Source: Zarea fungicola (Eukaryota; Ascomycota; Sordariomycetes; Hypocreales; Cordycipitaceae). Taken from it: a stretch of 64,000 bases of DNA. Each line of letters opens with the position of its first letter. The stretch's first letter is position 1. This document shows positions 35,895 through 46,589 of the stretch, piece by piece. A model generated the notes under the pieces. It searched no databases, was not told the origin of the DNA, and saw only the letters and a list, made by a program, of their open reading frames with translations. Both the position numbers and the translations under genes were made by a program. The stretch lies in NCBI GenBank assembly GCA_900169235.1, contig FWCC01000046.1, forward strand, positions 171,133-235,132, given 5' to 3'.

Positions 35895-36188
35895 GGCAGC
35901 ACACGGAACCGGAGATGGGCAAGTGGAATAGACGGAGAGAGTTAGAAAGTCACGGAATACGCTGGAGAGGGGGCACAAAACGAAGACGATAATTTTGGGC
36001 AAGGATGGAGAGGCAAGAGAATGAGGAATGAACCACTCATCGTGGAAACCGACACACAATCACACGCACACAACACACAACACACAAACAACCCCACGAC
36101 TTCTACGAGACAACAAACTTACTGGTCCCACGTCGTCCCCCGATTCGTGTGTCTTGGGGAATTATTGGCACACAAAACCACCAGACTG

Positions 36189-36225
<37 letters not shown>

Positions 36226-36638
36226 CCTTATCTGTTAGTTTATAATTTTTTACACCGTGTTCTTGCTTTTCTTAAGACTTTTTTTGTAGCTGTACATGTG
36301 ATGGTTTTGCTCGTTTGCTCGTTTGCTTTTTCTTATTCTTTTGCTAGTTTAGATTAAAGTAACTTGGCTTGGAAATTAAGCCTGTTCGTTACATTAAGGT
36401 GTATATCATGCTGTTTCTGATGACGACTTTTAGCACTGTGAGATTACTTGATGTTAAGTGCAGTTGTGTGGTCTGGCATCTTGTACTTTTTCATATTACA
36501 TATAGGTACAGAAATTGTATAGATATATACAGTCTATCATATTACATCAGACAAGTAGACACCGGCCTGCGCGGGGGTAATGCCGACAACGGGGGGTATA
36601 GTTCGAGGCTGGCCAAAGCGGCAAATAAACAACGTCCC
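35895..36638. other. convergent intergenic region with GA microsatellite
   Basis: 3' ends of the Rab gene (+) and of the mitochondrial-protein gene (-). Contains a (GA)n tract at 36189-36225. No other gene was seen. Confidence 0.6.
36189..36225. repeat. (GA)n microsatellite
   Basis: 37 bp of GA repeats with one AAA interruption near 36204, in the 3' region of the Rab gene. Confidence 0.95.
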
Positions 36639-38183
36639 TCACCAATCAATCACCTGTGTCCGCACAGAGTGTCGGGCCGCACTTGGATTGGACATCTCAC
36701 CCTCAAGCCATCGACCGTTCCAGACGCGATGGAACCGCCTTGCCTCGCTTTCGTCCGCAAACGCCACCAGGAACCTCTTGAGCACGATGCCCTCCATGTG
36801 CCGCGCGATCCGTGCCGCTGCTTGGCGACGGCGCTCCGCGGTCAAATCAATAGGGGGTCGTGACCCCTTGGCATCCACTGCTACACAGTGATCCTCTTCC
36901 GTGACTATGTCCTCCTCTGCGACCTCCTCCTGCTGGTGTTGGTGCTGGTGCTCTTCCACCAATTCCGTGCCCTTCTCCGTCGTGCCCTCCTCTTCTGGTC
37001 TTTCCCTGGGGGCCATGGCTGCCAACACATTCGCGTCGAGCGCATGCAGCGCCACCGTGGCCCAAGAGGCACCGATTCGCCGACCCTCCTCCTGGATAGC
37101 GTGCTGCACAAAGTCCAGCGCCGCCACGGGCGAGACCTCAAGAATAACCACAGGCGGCTGCTCGCCGAAGCCGTCGCCAGCGACGAGCTTGCTGACCTTT
37201 TGCGCCCACGGCGGCACCGCGACGCGGCTGTGGTAGACGGTGACGGGCTGGGCGCCGGCGGCAATGCTGAGCAGGGCGACCTCGTCCTCGAGGCCGTCGG
37301 TGGTTGGGTTGGCGCCGCGTAGCTCGGGCGGCGTCTCGCTCTGCCAGAGGCCCGTTTTAGACTTGGCCTTGTACTGGGCGAGCTTGTGTAGTCGTTTGAA
37401 GCGCTCTGCGTATGCAAGCGAGGCGACCGAGGATGAAAACGTGAGGTGGTAGCTTCCTGTAGGCTCGAGTGTCGTCATATCTCGTCCTTTTTGTACTATA
37501 GAGGGAGTGATTAGCGCCATGTTGCTCTGGGCATTTGTCGCGATAGCTCGAACGAACGTACTTTTTTTGATGGACGCATTCCACTGAGACAGATCGTTAT
37601 CCGCTATACGATAAAAATCTGACCCATTGACATTTTTGCTTAATCCACCAATTGTAAGCATCACATGCGATTTTGGAATGCCAACCGTCTTTCGTCCCCC
37701 CAAATCCTCAATGTTTTCAAGTGCCGTCGGCCCAGATGGCGGATCCGAAGATGTGTTGACGAGCGCCGTGCCTCCAAAGGCTGATGACGTGCGTCTCTTG
37801 AGAAGTGGCCACTTCTGGCCACCGCCTGCAGAGTTGTCGGTGCCGGGGATCGTCGTCGCTGGGCTAACTTTTTGGTCGCGCCGTGGCTGCGTGCCGTCCA
37901 CCAGTTGTCTGCGCCGTTCGCGCTCCAGTCTTGCTATAGCGGCGGGAGATGGCTTCCTCGTTGGGAGCTTGAGATCTGTGGCGGTGACATGGCTCCCGGG
38001 AATTTTATTTCGTCCCGTGGCCGAGCCGCGTGGTTGTAATTTGTGGTCGAGGAAGATATTGGCGCCGTTGCCACGGCGTGAGGAAAACAGCCGGCTAGTA
38101 TGCGCGGGAGAGCAGCAAACGGCCGCGTTGCGTAGGCGCGGCCATGTCGAAATATTCATGCAGGCGGCAGACACGGTGAACAT
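36639..38183 (-). CDS. predicted mitochondrial protein, function unknown
   Basis: The minus-strand frame of 514 codons is continuous, but 37561-37496 (66 bp) has a full intron pattern (GTACGT, branch GCTAAT, ACTCCCTCTATAG). Removing it gives 492 aa and a smoother junction (NASIKK-IQKGRD). The N-terminus is rich in Arg, Ser and Ala and lacks acids; RLFSSRR resembles a matrix-peptidase site, so import into mitochondria is predicted. Around residues 170-270 the segments VMLTIGGLSKNV and GSYHLTFSSSVASLAYAERF resemble the beta-alpha pattern of an RNA-recognition fold, but this is weak. The C-terminal third has a Glu/Gln/His-rich insertion (HQHQHQQEEVAEED). I do not recognise a named family. It is divergent from the ABC transporter gene, with 415 bp between the starts. 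Confidence 0.75.
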   Translation of the reverse strand: MFTVSAACMNISTWPRLRNAAVCCSPAHTSRLFSSRRGNGANIFLDHKLQPRGSATGRNKIPGSHVTATDLKLPTRKPSPAAIARLERERRRQLVDGTQPRRDQKVSPATTIPGTDNSAGGGQKWPLLKRRTSSAFGGTALVNTSSDPPSGPTALENIEDLGGRKTVGIPKSHVMLTIGGLSKNVNGSDFYRIADNDLSQWNASIKKSTFVRAIATNAQSNMALITPSIVQKGRDMTTLEPTGSYHLTFSSSVASLAYAERFKRLHKLAQYKAKSKTGLWQSETPPELRGANPTTDGLEDEVALLSIAAGAQPVTVYHSRVAVPPWAQKVSKLVAGDGFGEQPPVVILEVSPVAALDFVQHAIQEEGRRIGASWATVALHALDANVLAAMAPRERPEEEGTTEKGTELVEEHQHQHQQEEVAEEDIVTEEDHCVAVDAKGSRPPIDLTAERRRQAAARIARHMEGIVLKRFLVAFADESEARRFHRVWNGRWLEGEMSNPSAARHSVRTQVIDW

Positions 38184-38598
38184 CGACGGCGCATCGGGAT
38201 CGCGGCTGTCAAAGCTTCACAGGTTGCTGAGGTTGAAGTTGCTGGTGACACTGAAAGTAGAAAAACGGCGCCGAACTTGGGTCTTATTCCCGCCCCACTG
38301 CGCGATGCAACAACCAACGTACTTGCTTGAGCTCAAAAGCTCCTACCCGACAAGGCGACCTCTAATTACTTCATCACTCTAGCTTCGAATCTCTTTTCTC
38401 TTTCCTGAATTCGCTAAATAATACCATCTCCTATTTACGGAGCCAACTCTCCGATACGACTCAGCTCGAGCACCCCCTATCCTCTTACCAGTGCTCTAAG
38501 CTTTCTGCGATTTGCCCCTTTTGACACGCAATGGAAAAGCAACCACTTGACTGCCACGTTATGGCGGATTAAAAAAACCACCAATACTTCGCTTCAAT
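38184..38598. other. divergent promoter region
   Basis: 415 bp between the minus-strand mitochondrial-protein gene and the ABC transporter gene. No TATA box is clear. Confidence 0.6.
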
Positions 38599-41500
38599 AT
38601 GGAAGCAGCTAAAGCAAGCGCAGCCCTTGTGACCGTTGCCTTTCTCGCGTGCCAATGCCTGGTCTCAAGAAGCACAGTTGGTGAGTCGCGCCAGGTATTC
38701 AAGGATGCAGATGGAACCGCGACACGGGAGTCGGAAGCAGCGTCATTCGGTACCACTTCGACAAAACTCTTTTTGAATCTGGCTGTCGCTGTTGGAGCTT
38801 CCACCTCTGTGCTGCATGCATGCTATTCCACTCACTCCGCGCAATGGAGCTTGCCAACGATTGCGGCTCTGCCGCTCATCGCTATCTGGGTAGGTAGATG
38901 CAAAGTACTTGGTTCAAACGCATGGCCTGATTTGAAACATAGTTCCTCATTGGATCCCAAGTGCTCCTTATTGCGAATGAAGCAGCTATCTGCCCTCGCT
39001 TCAACCAAGGAATCTGTTGTGCTCTCTCTGCCGTTGTCCTTGTCGTTCAGCTTATACATCACAACACCCTGGCAGAGCAGTACGGCGATGCCTTCTTCAT
39101 AGAAGTCTCCTGTGCCGTTGTGGTTGGCCTGTCCTGCCTTTCACTGCCGAGGCATCCCTTGCTGTATCGCGACGGCTGTTGCGTCGACCAGCAGAATGGC
39201 GCTTCTGTCCTATCTCTACTGTCGTTCTCATGGTACCCGCTAAACCAACCCTCGTTTTCAAAAGCGGATAATCTAAAATTAAATGATTTACCCATCATCC
39301 CCGTCGCGCAAAGCATGCAGGCCGTTCGTCACAACGTCCAGCTCTGCGCACGAGATGGCACGCTCTTGAGAGACCTAATCTGGACCTGGCGGTACGCATT
39401 CGTCTTGCAGTGGGCTCTAACTTTAGTCCACAGCATATCGCAGTTCCTTGGCCAGTATATGCTCATGCATTTACTGAGCTGCCTGGAGCAGTCAGCGGCC
39501 AGCCAACGACCGGCCCATCTCTATACCTTGAGCATCGGCCTCGCATTGCTGTCAGAAAACATTTCTGCTGGCTGGATAACATGGGTCACTCTGTCAAAGC
39601 TTTCAATTCCAATCACAGCCTTTATGAAGGGGCTCATATTCGAAAAAATGACCATGGTACCAAGAATCCAACAAACGTCGACCGGGACTATAAACAAAGA
39701 GCCACATTTGGCTTCCTTGGAGAGTTTATTGTTTACTGATTGGTAAGGTTCCATGTCTAAGCTACCTACTGGCACTAATTACTCCCAGTGCGGCTGTATC
39801 ACAGACTTGTATTGTCAGTCAGCACTGTCCCAAGGCGATTTTCAAGTTGCTGTTTGATGTTGCTTATTTAATGCATCTCATTGGTCTAAAACATATATTC
39901 ATCGGCAGCTTATTCCCGATCATTCTCTTCCCTGTCTCGAAGATGCTGTCTCATCAACACAGGCTTGCCAAACTGGAACTTTCAATTCTCCATAACTCGT
40001 TCTCAACCGAATTGTCCGAAATTATTCGAAACCTCCGCCAAATAAGACTAGCATCCATGGAGAAGCTTTTTGAAGGTCGAATCGTAAAGTCGAAGCTCCG
40101 TGAGCTGCGAAAAATATGGTGGTCCGGAACGATCTTGGCAATGCTGACGCTGGTCACGAATTTGGGCCCGACTTTGCTCATTTCAGTATCCCTGTCCTCA
40201 TACGCTCTGGAAGTCGGCCACTTGAGCCCACCGCTTGCATTTGCTTCAATTGGCCTGTTTCGGAACCTCCACACTACCTTTCAAGAGCTGCCGGCCATGT
40301 GGACGAATTTGCAAGAATCATTGGCAGCTTGCCGTCGCATTCAAAAATACCTTGGACAACCCAACATAAAGCAAATGAGGGACGGCTCGTCTGGAATATG
40401 CTTTCGGGACGCAACGATAACTTGGCCGACAGGAGTTGCTGCTTCAAGCTCACCGCACACCTCTTTTAGCTTACGGGATGTCAACCTTCACTTCCCGACA
40501 GGGAAACTAAGTGTGATTACCGGTAAAACGAGCTCTGGGAAAGGGCTTCTACTCTCTGCTATTCTGGGCGAAGCAAATATTAAGTTTGGGGATGTCCAGT
40601 CGCAAAATCCAGAATTGCGGGCAGAGAAGTCTTTCGAAAGCAACCCAGGAGCTACTGCTTTCGTATCACAGCCGCCATGGATACAAGACTGTTCCATTAA
40701 GCACAACATCCTTTTCGGAGCTTCACTTGATGAACAAAGATACATGAAAGTCTTGCGTGCTTGTGCTTTGGAAAGTGACCTTGGTGCTCTTCCAGATGGA
40801 GACATGACAAGAGCTGGAGTCCAGGGCGCAGCGCTCAGTGGTGGTCAGAAATGGCGAGTCAGCCTAGCAAGAGCATTATATTCGGATGCCCAGACAATTG
40901 CTCTTGACGATGTTCTTAGCGCTGTGGACCCTCATGTTGCAAGATGGATTTGTAGCCATGCATTGTCGAGTGAATTGGCTCATGGCCGCACGATTATTCT
41001 TGCGACCCACCATCTATCTCTGTGTGAACATTTAGCGAGCTACATCGTCACCGTTGATGGTGGTACCGCTTCAGGCCGCTTGAATATCCTCAAGGGCGGA
41101 TTGAGTACCTTGATGGCAATTGAACCTGCACCCAGATCAGCCATGAGCAGCCCAGCGCCGGAACTGAGACTGAATGATTCTGAGGCGACTACCAAGAAGC
41201 CCCGAGAGCTTTGCCAACGCCCCGTTGTTCAAATCTTCGCAACATATCTTCTAGGAAGCGGAATATACACTGTATTTCTCGCCGCTGTGGCAACGTTTGC
41301 ATGTCGGCTGTTGGCTACAGCAAACTCTTGGTGGCTAAAAAGGTGGACGTCCACCAATGGGGGGCTTGACAATGCGAGTTTGCGTTTCAACCTAATGGTT
41401 TATCTTGCCCTGTCTGTTGGTGGTACTGTGGCGATCGCAGTGCATGCTATTACGGTTCAAGGTGTCAGTCTTAGGGCATCACGAGTGCTTTTTCAGCATA

Positions 41501-43042
41501 CAGTACACAGTGTCTTGCATAGTCCTTTGCGGTGGATTGACAGCACATCACTAGGAAGGCTTATGCAAAGCCTCGTATCCGACATGCAATTGATTGATAA
41601 TCGAATTGCTGCCGGTCTCAGTGATTTGTTGAGGATCATTATGCAGCTTCTTCTAATCATATTTACTGGGTAAGTGCAAATCCTGGCTTGAAGAAACGTT
41701 TGCTTACTTTCGCAGCGGCATTGCTACACAGGAAACTATCGTCTTGGTTGGATTTATGCTGGGGTTCTATTTAAAAATCACCTTGAGGCACCTCCGGCTA
41801 TCCAAGCGCCTCAATAAACTTGTGCCACTGACATCACAGGCCATCTTGGAGCGCGCAAATTCTACAGAATCCGGAATACTGACTATCCGAGCATTCAAGA
41901 GAACTCATTCGGAGGTGGATCGCATGTATGATCTTCTGGATGCCGATGCATGTGTGAGCTGGCATCTCATCCTTGGTCAAAGGTTCATTCACAGTCGATA
42001 CGGTTTTCTTGGGGCTTTCTTTGTTTGTGCTATCACAGCGGCGTTGGTAGTTTCTGGCGTTGACGCTGCGACAGCGGGATTCACCATAAATGTGGCCCTT
42101 CAGATCAAGGCCACACTGAGTGGCATGATGGGCAAAACCAACCTTCTCACAAGTGGCTCACGTGCTATCGATCGTGTACTCGATGTTGCCCAGGTGGCCA
42201 CAGAAAACCAGAACGGGGCCGAGATTACTGGATCCTGGCCATTTTCTGGCATGATAGAGGTAAAAAATATTACGGTTCGCTATAACGAGACTCTACCAGC
42301 CGTGTTGAGAAACATCAGTTTCTCTTTACCCGCGCGCCAGCGTCTTGGTCTTGTCGGGCGCACTGGATCTGGCAAGACAAGCCTAATTAATGCTCTCCTT
42401 CGATTTATCGACATCGAAGTGGGTACTGTATGCATTGACAGGGTGGACATTACGAGTATCAAACTTGGCTACCTTCGACGGTCGATCTCCGTCGTCCCGC
42501 AAGATCCTTTCTTGTTTGCAGATACATTACGCGCAAACTTGGATCTGTTTGGTAACAAGACTGACCGTGAGTTGATGGATGCTCTTTTGAAGGTCTCAAT
42601 AAATCCCAACGGTAAACTTGGTTCTCCCAACGCACTTGATAACTTGGATATGGCCATTCGACCGGATGGCGCGAACCTATCCCACGGGCAGCGGCAAATG
42701 GTCTGCCTAGCCAGAGCGATCCTAGAGCCTCAACGCATAGTCATCCTGGACGAAGCGACTAGCGCTGTGGACACCGAGACAGACTCGATGATACAGCGAG
42801 TAATACAACGAGAGTTTGTAGACTCTACAATTATCGTCGTGGCTCATAAACTTGCGACGGTCGCCGACTTTGATAAGATTCTAGTCCTAGACGAAGGTGA
42901 AGCTAAGGAATTTGGATCGCCAGCGGATCTAATGAAGAAAAGGGGCCTCTTTTGGGATATGGTGAGTCAGAGCAGCGACGCTGACCATATACGAAGGATT
43001 ATAGATCGTCAAACTGGGCCAGGCGCACAAATAGCGACATAG
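38599..43042 (+). CDS. ABC-C (MRP-type) full-size transporter
   Basis: Four exons: 38599-38889, 38943-39742, 39789-41669 and 41716-43042, giving 1,432 aa. The introns are short (53, 46 and 46 bp). Layout is an N-terminal TMD0-like hydrophobic region, TMD1, NBD1, TMD2, NBD2. NBD2 is complete: Walker A GRTGSGKT, signature LSHGQ, Walker B IVILDEATSAVD. NBD1 has LSGGQ and Walker B ending DD (IALDDVLSAVD), common in the degenerate site of ABC-C proteins. Its Walker A reads GKTSSGKG, with Gly (40543-40545) where Ser or Thr normally binds magnesium. Substrates of the group include glutathione conjugates, bile-acid-like compounds, drugs and secondary metabolites; none can be assigned. Location is the vacuolar or plasma membrane. 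No biosynthetic cluster lies nearby. Confidence 0.92.
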
Positions 43043-43325
43043 TATTTGGCGTACCTTGGCGTGGTGTCACGAATTCAGTCGACCAATTCGGGGTGTGCTT
43101 TAGCTCTTACCATCTCAGTTGACAATAAATGTCTAGTATTATTGTGAGCTTCAAGAACGGAATGAGATCTTGCCATGATGTGCAAGTATCGATGCCGTTG
43201 GTGAGAGCCCCACCATGGCCCATCTTAGTGTGTAACTTTTTTTACCCCGGAGTCGGTGATGATATTTTTTTTTCTTTGGCATAACCCATTTTATTCCCGT
43301 AGTATCGCCAGCTACAATAATCAAA

Positions 43326-45915
43326 ATGGTGAAGAAATTTATTGATGCCAAGGTACGGCCGCTGGCCAACCCCAGCCTTGAGAAAACGAGTCTCTTGGGT
43401 GCCGCGCGCCTCTACGTGAGTAAGGATTCGCTCATTGCCCTCACAAACGGCCTGGAAAGCAACAAACCCTGCGTCGTGGAAAAGATTCTCGATGGCAGCA
43501 CACCGGTTACAGCAGATGACGTCGCAAGCCAACCTATTCGCCGCGAGGCCTCTCTCTGCGTACTGCCCGAGAAGAACCTCAGTCCGAATGTGGTCATGAT
43601 GACTCGCGCCTTTCAAGATGCGACGGGGTTTAGAGTAGGCGACCAAGTCCGCATCGCGTTGGCTGCGGCGACGCCAGATATCGACGTTGTCGTTGTGAGG
43701 GACGTGGGCGATGCAGAGGCGGATGCGGCGCCGCAGCTGTATCCTCTGGACTGGAGGCCAACAATAAGCATATCCATGGGTAAGTTACTCTCCTTTTACA
43801 GGCGAACGTTCTTGCGGTTTTTATTAAGTGTTAAGTGGCTGACTTATGTGTATAAATATAGACCGTGCTGAGCAGATCTTTCCTGGCATGGTTTTTGAAG
43901 GTGTTGCTATTAACAAACTACGCCGCAACTTCAAAGTCCTCCGCGTCAACGGACAGAGCCACAACATTGGCCGCTTCCGCCTCGCTACCAGCACCATCCG
44001 CATCCTCAAAACTGATGACGACGACGACGCCTCATCCGCCGACGCCAGCGCCGCTGCCGCTGTAGACGGTACCCCAGGCGGTGGTGACCTCGTCATCACG
44101 GGCGTCCCCGGCCTCGCCAGCCAAGTCGCCGTCATCAACCGTTTCCTCGGCGGCTTCGGCCGTCCCTTTTGGGTCGCCGACGAGCGCGAGTCCTGCGCCT
44201 TTGTCATCCACGGCGGCCACGGCACGGGCAAGACGTTTATCCTGCAGCGCCTGGCGGCCACGAACTGGGGCGCCGCGCACTGGATCAAGCCCTCAGACAA
44301 GCTGGCTACGGTGCGGGAGATCTTCAAGCAGGCTGCCGCTGCGCAGTCACCGAGCATGATTTTTATCGACGGGCTGGAGGAGCTGATTGCCGCGGACCGA
44401 CCGAACCGCGAGTCCGTCATTGAGACGCTCGGGGAGGAGCTCGACGCCCTGTCGGCGCGGGCCAAGGTTGCCAACCGCCTGCCCAACGTGGTGGTCGTGG
44501 CGACGTGCCTGGACTACATGCTCGACGTGCCGGCCAAGCTGCGGAAGCGGTCGCGCCTGCGGGAGAATATCGCGCTGCCAATCCCTCGGGCGGCGGAGCG
44601 CAGGGAGATTCTGGACTACCTGAACCCGCCGCTGCTGGAGGCGGACAGGGAGGGGTGTCTGGCGAGCATCGCGTCCAGAACGCATGCGTACAACGGAGAT
44701 GACTTGGCGAATCTGGTGCTGAATGCGAAGCGCATTCTGGGCAATCGACTGGACAGTGAAAGGGCGAGCAAGGCATTAGTAGCGGAGAATGGTGGTGGTG
44801 TGGAGGAGGAGAAGGTAGTAGAGGGAGGGGAAGGAGAAGGAGGAGCGAAGCTTGTCACTGCAGAGCTGGCTGCCTTTGTTGCGGAACGAGAGCAGAGGCA
44901 GCAGCAGTTTCTTGCGACGAGCGACATGGAGCAGGCGCTGCGGATTACGAGGCCGACGGCGATGCATGATATTAACCTGAATCCGCCAACGATTCACTGG
45001 AACGACGTCGGAGGCCAGGAGAAGCTGAAAAAGGTGCTTTCGCGCATGATAAAAAACACAAAAGTAAGCCCCCCCCCCAGAACCGTTTTGCCAGCTTAAA
45101 TGCAAAGGTCACTCTAACTCTTCTTCTTCTTCCTCCAGGACACAAACCCAGCCAGCAGCCGCGTCCTGCGCAACCCGCCCAAGGGCCTACTCCTCTACGG
45201 CCCACCCGGCTGCTCCAAGACGCTCTCCGCGCAGGCCATGGCCACCGAGTCGTCCTTTAACTTCTTCGCCGTCAAGGGCGCCGAGCTTCTCAACATGTAC
45301 GTCGGCGAGTCGGAGCGCGCCGTGCGCACCCTATTTGAGCGCGCCCGCGCCGCGTCCCCCTCCATCATCTTCTTTGACGAGATTGACTCCATCGGCGGAC
45401 AGCGCGGCGGACCCGGTGGCTCGGCGTCGGGCGCGTCGTCGACCAGCCGCAGCAACGGCTCCGTCAACATGCTCACCACGCTGCTGACGGAGATGGACGG
45501 CTTCGAGAGCCTGACGGGCGTGCTGGTCCTCGCCGCCACGAACAGGCCCGAGGCCATGGACCCCGCGCTCATGCGGCCGGGCCGCTTCGATCAGGTCGTC
45601 TACGTGGGACCCCCCGACGAGGCCGCGCGCGCGGCTGTATTTCGCGTCCATCTTCGCGGGCTAACCCTCGCGGAGGACGTGGATGTCGAGGCGCTGGCGC
45701 GGTTGTCGGACGGATACTCGGGCGCGGAGATCAAGGCCATTTGCAACGAGGCCGGACTGGCGGTGCTGGATCGGCATGATGACTCGGAGGGGGTGGCGCC
45801 GTTGGAGATTGGGATGGAGGATCTAAAGGCAGCCATGGAGAGAACGCCGAGGAACATTACAAAGTTCATGACGGACTCGTATGAGGCCTGGTCGAGACAG
45901 TTTAAGAGGGCATAG
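43326..45915 (+). CDS. AFG2/Drg1-like AAA ATPase (two AAA domains)
   Basis: Three exons: 43326-43779, 43862-45063 and 45139-45915, giving 810 aa; the introns are 82 and 75 bp. The N-terminal region of about 150 aa resembles the Cdc48-type N domain. The first AAA domain has GGHGTGKT (269-276), but its Walker B is IFIDGLEE: D321 is followed by G322 instead of the catalytic Glu. The second has GPPGCSKT (573-580), the Cys-Ser variant characteristic of AFG2/SPATA5, and intact FFDEID with E633. It also has the sensor and arginine-finger regions AATNRPEAMDPALMRPGRFD. AFG2/Drg1 releases Rlp24 from pre-60S ribosomal particles in the cytoplasm. The degenerate first domain suggests either a diverged orthologue or a filamentous-fungal paralogue. 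It follows the ABC transporter gene on the same strand after 283 bp. Confidence 0.85.
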
Positions 45916-46589
45916 AGGGACATTGATGTCGAGTTTACACGATTGATGATGGGTAAAAGAAAAGTATTGATTTTTATTTTACGTAGTTGGGAAGGTGAAA
46001 CAGGGAACACGGTATACACACATACGACATATACATTGCGAGGAAAATGGGAATGAACTTTTCGAGGAACCGGGCAGCTGGTATGACATATATCATTACG
46101 AATTGATGCAAACTATCTCTTTTTTGGCCTCTCCCCTTTTCAATCCCCATCTTTCTTTGTACTGCCAATCTTCCAGTGGCCTTCATGAGATATCCGTCCC
46201 CTATCAATCCTTCGCCGCAGCTTCCCAATCTTTCATTAGGCGGTATCATACATTGCGAGGCGATGAAGAAAACAATAAACAACTACTACAACAAGAGACC
46301 ACCCCACTGCATAAGGATGAAGAAAAAAAGGAGCAGTATAAGCAGATATCCGCCTTGAGCTTTCTCTTTAAGAAAATAACAATTGCAAACCCCAAGCCCA
46401 CCGAACAAAAAAACACTTTGTATCCGTTATTTCGTGGAACTGCCGGTACGCCGATGCTTTGTGAAAATGAAAAGCATATAGAAAAAAAAAACAATGTAAT
46501 GGGGTTTGTTTGTATAATGTCGCAAAGCACCTCCGCATCTCTCTACTTTCCTTCTTTTGGCACACGTTTTTTGGGTACACAATGCACAC
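45916..46589. other. convergent intergenic region
   Basis: 3' ends of the AAA ATPase gene (+) and the PP4R3 gene (-). The open frames here are short and AT-rich; no gene was seen. Confidence 0.6.

Noticed and set aside
38599..45915. ABC transporter plus neighbouring genes as a secondary-metabolite cluster
   Set aside because: No PKS, NRPS, terpene synthase or P450 lies nearby; the neighbours are housekeeping genes.
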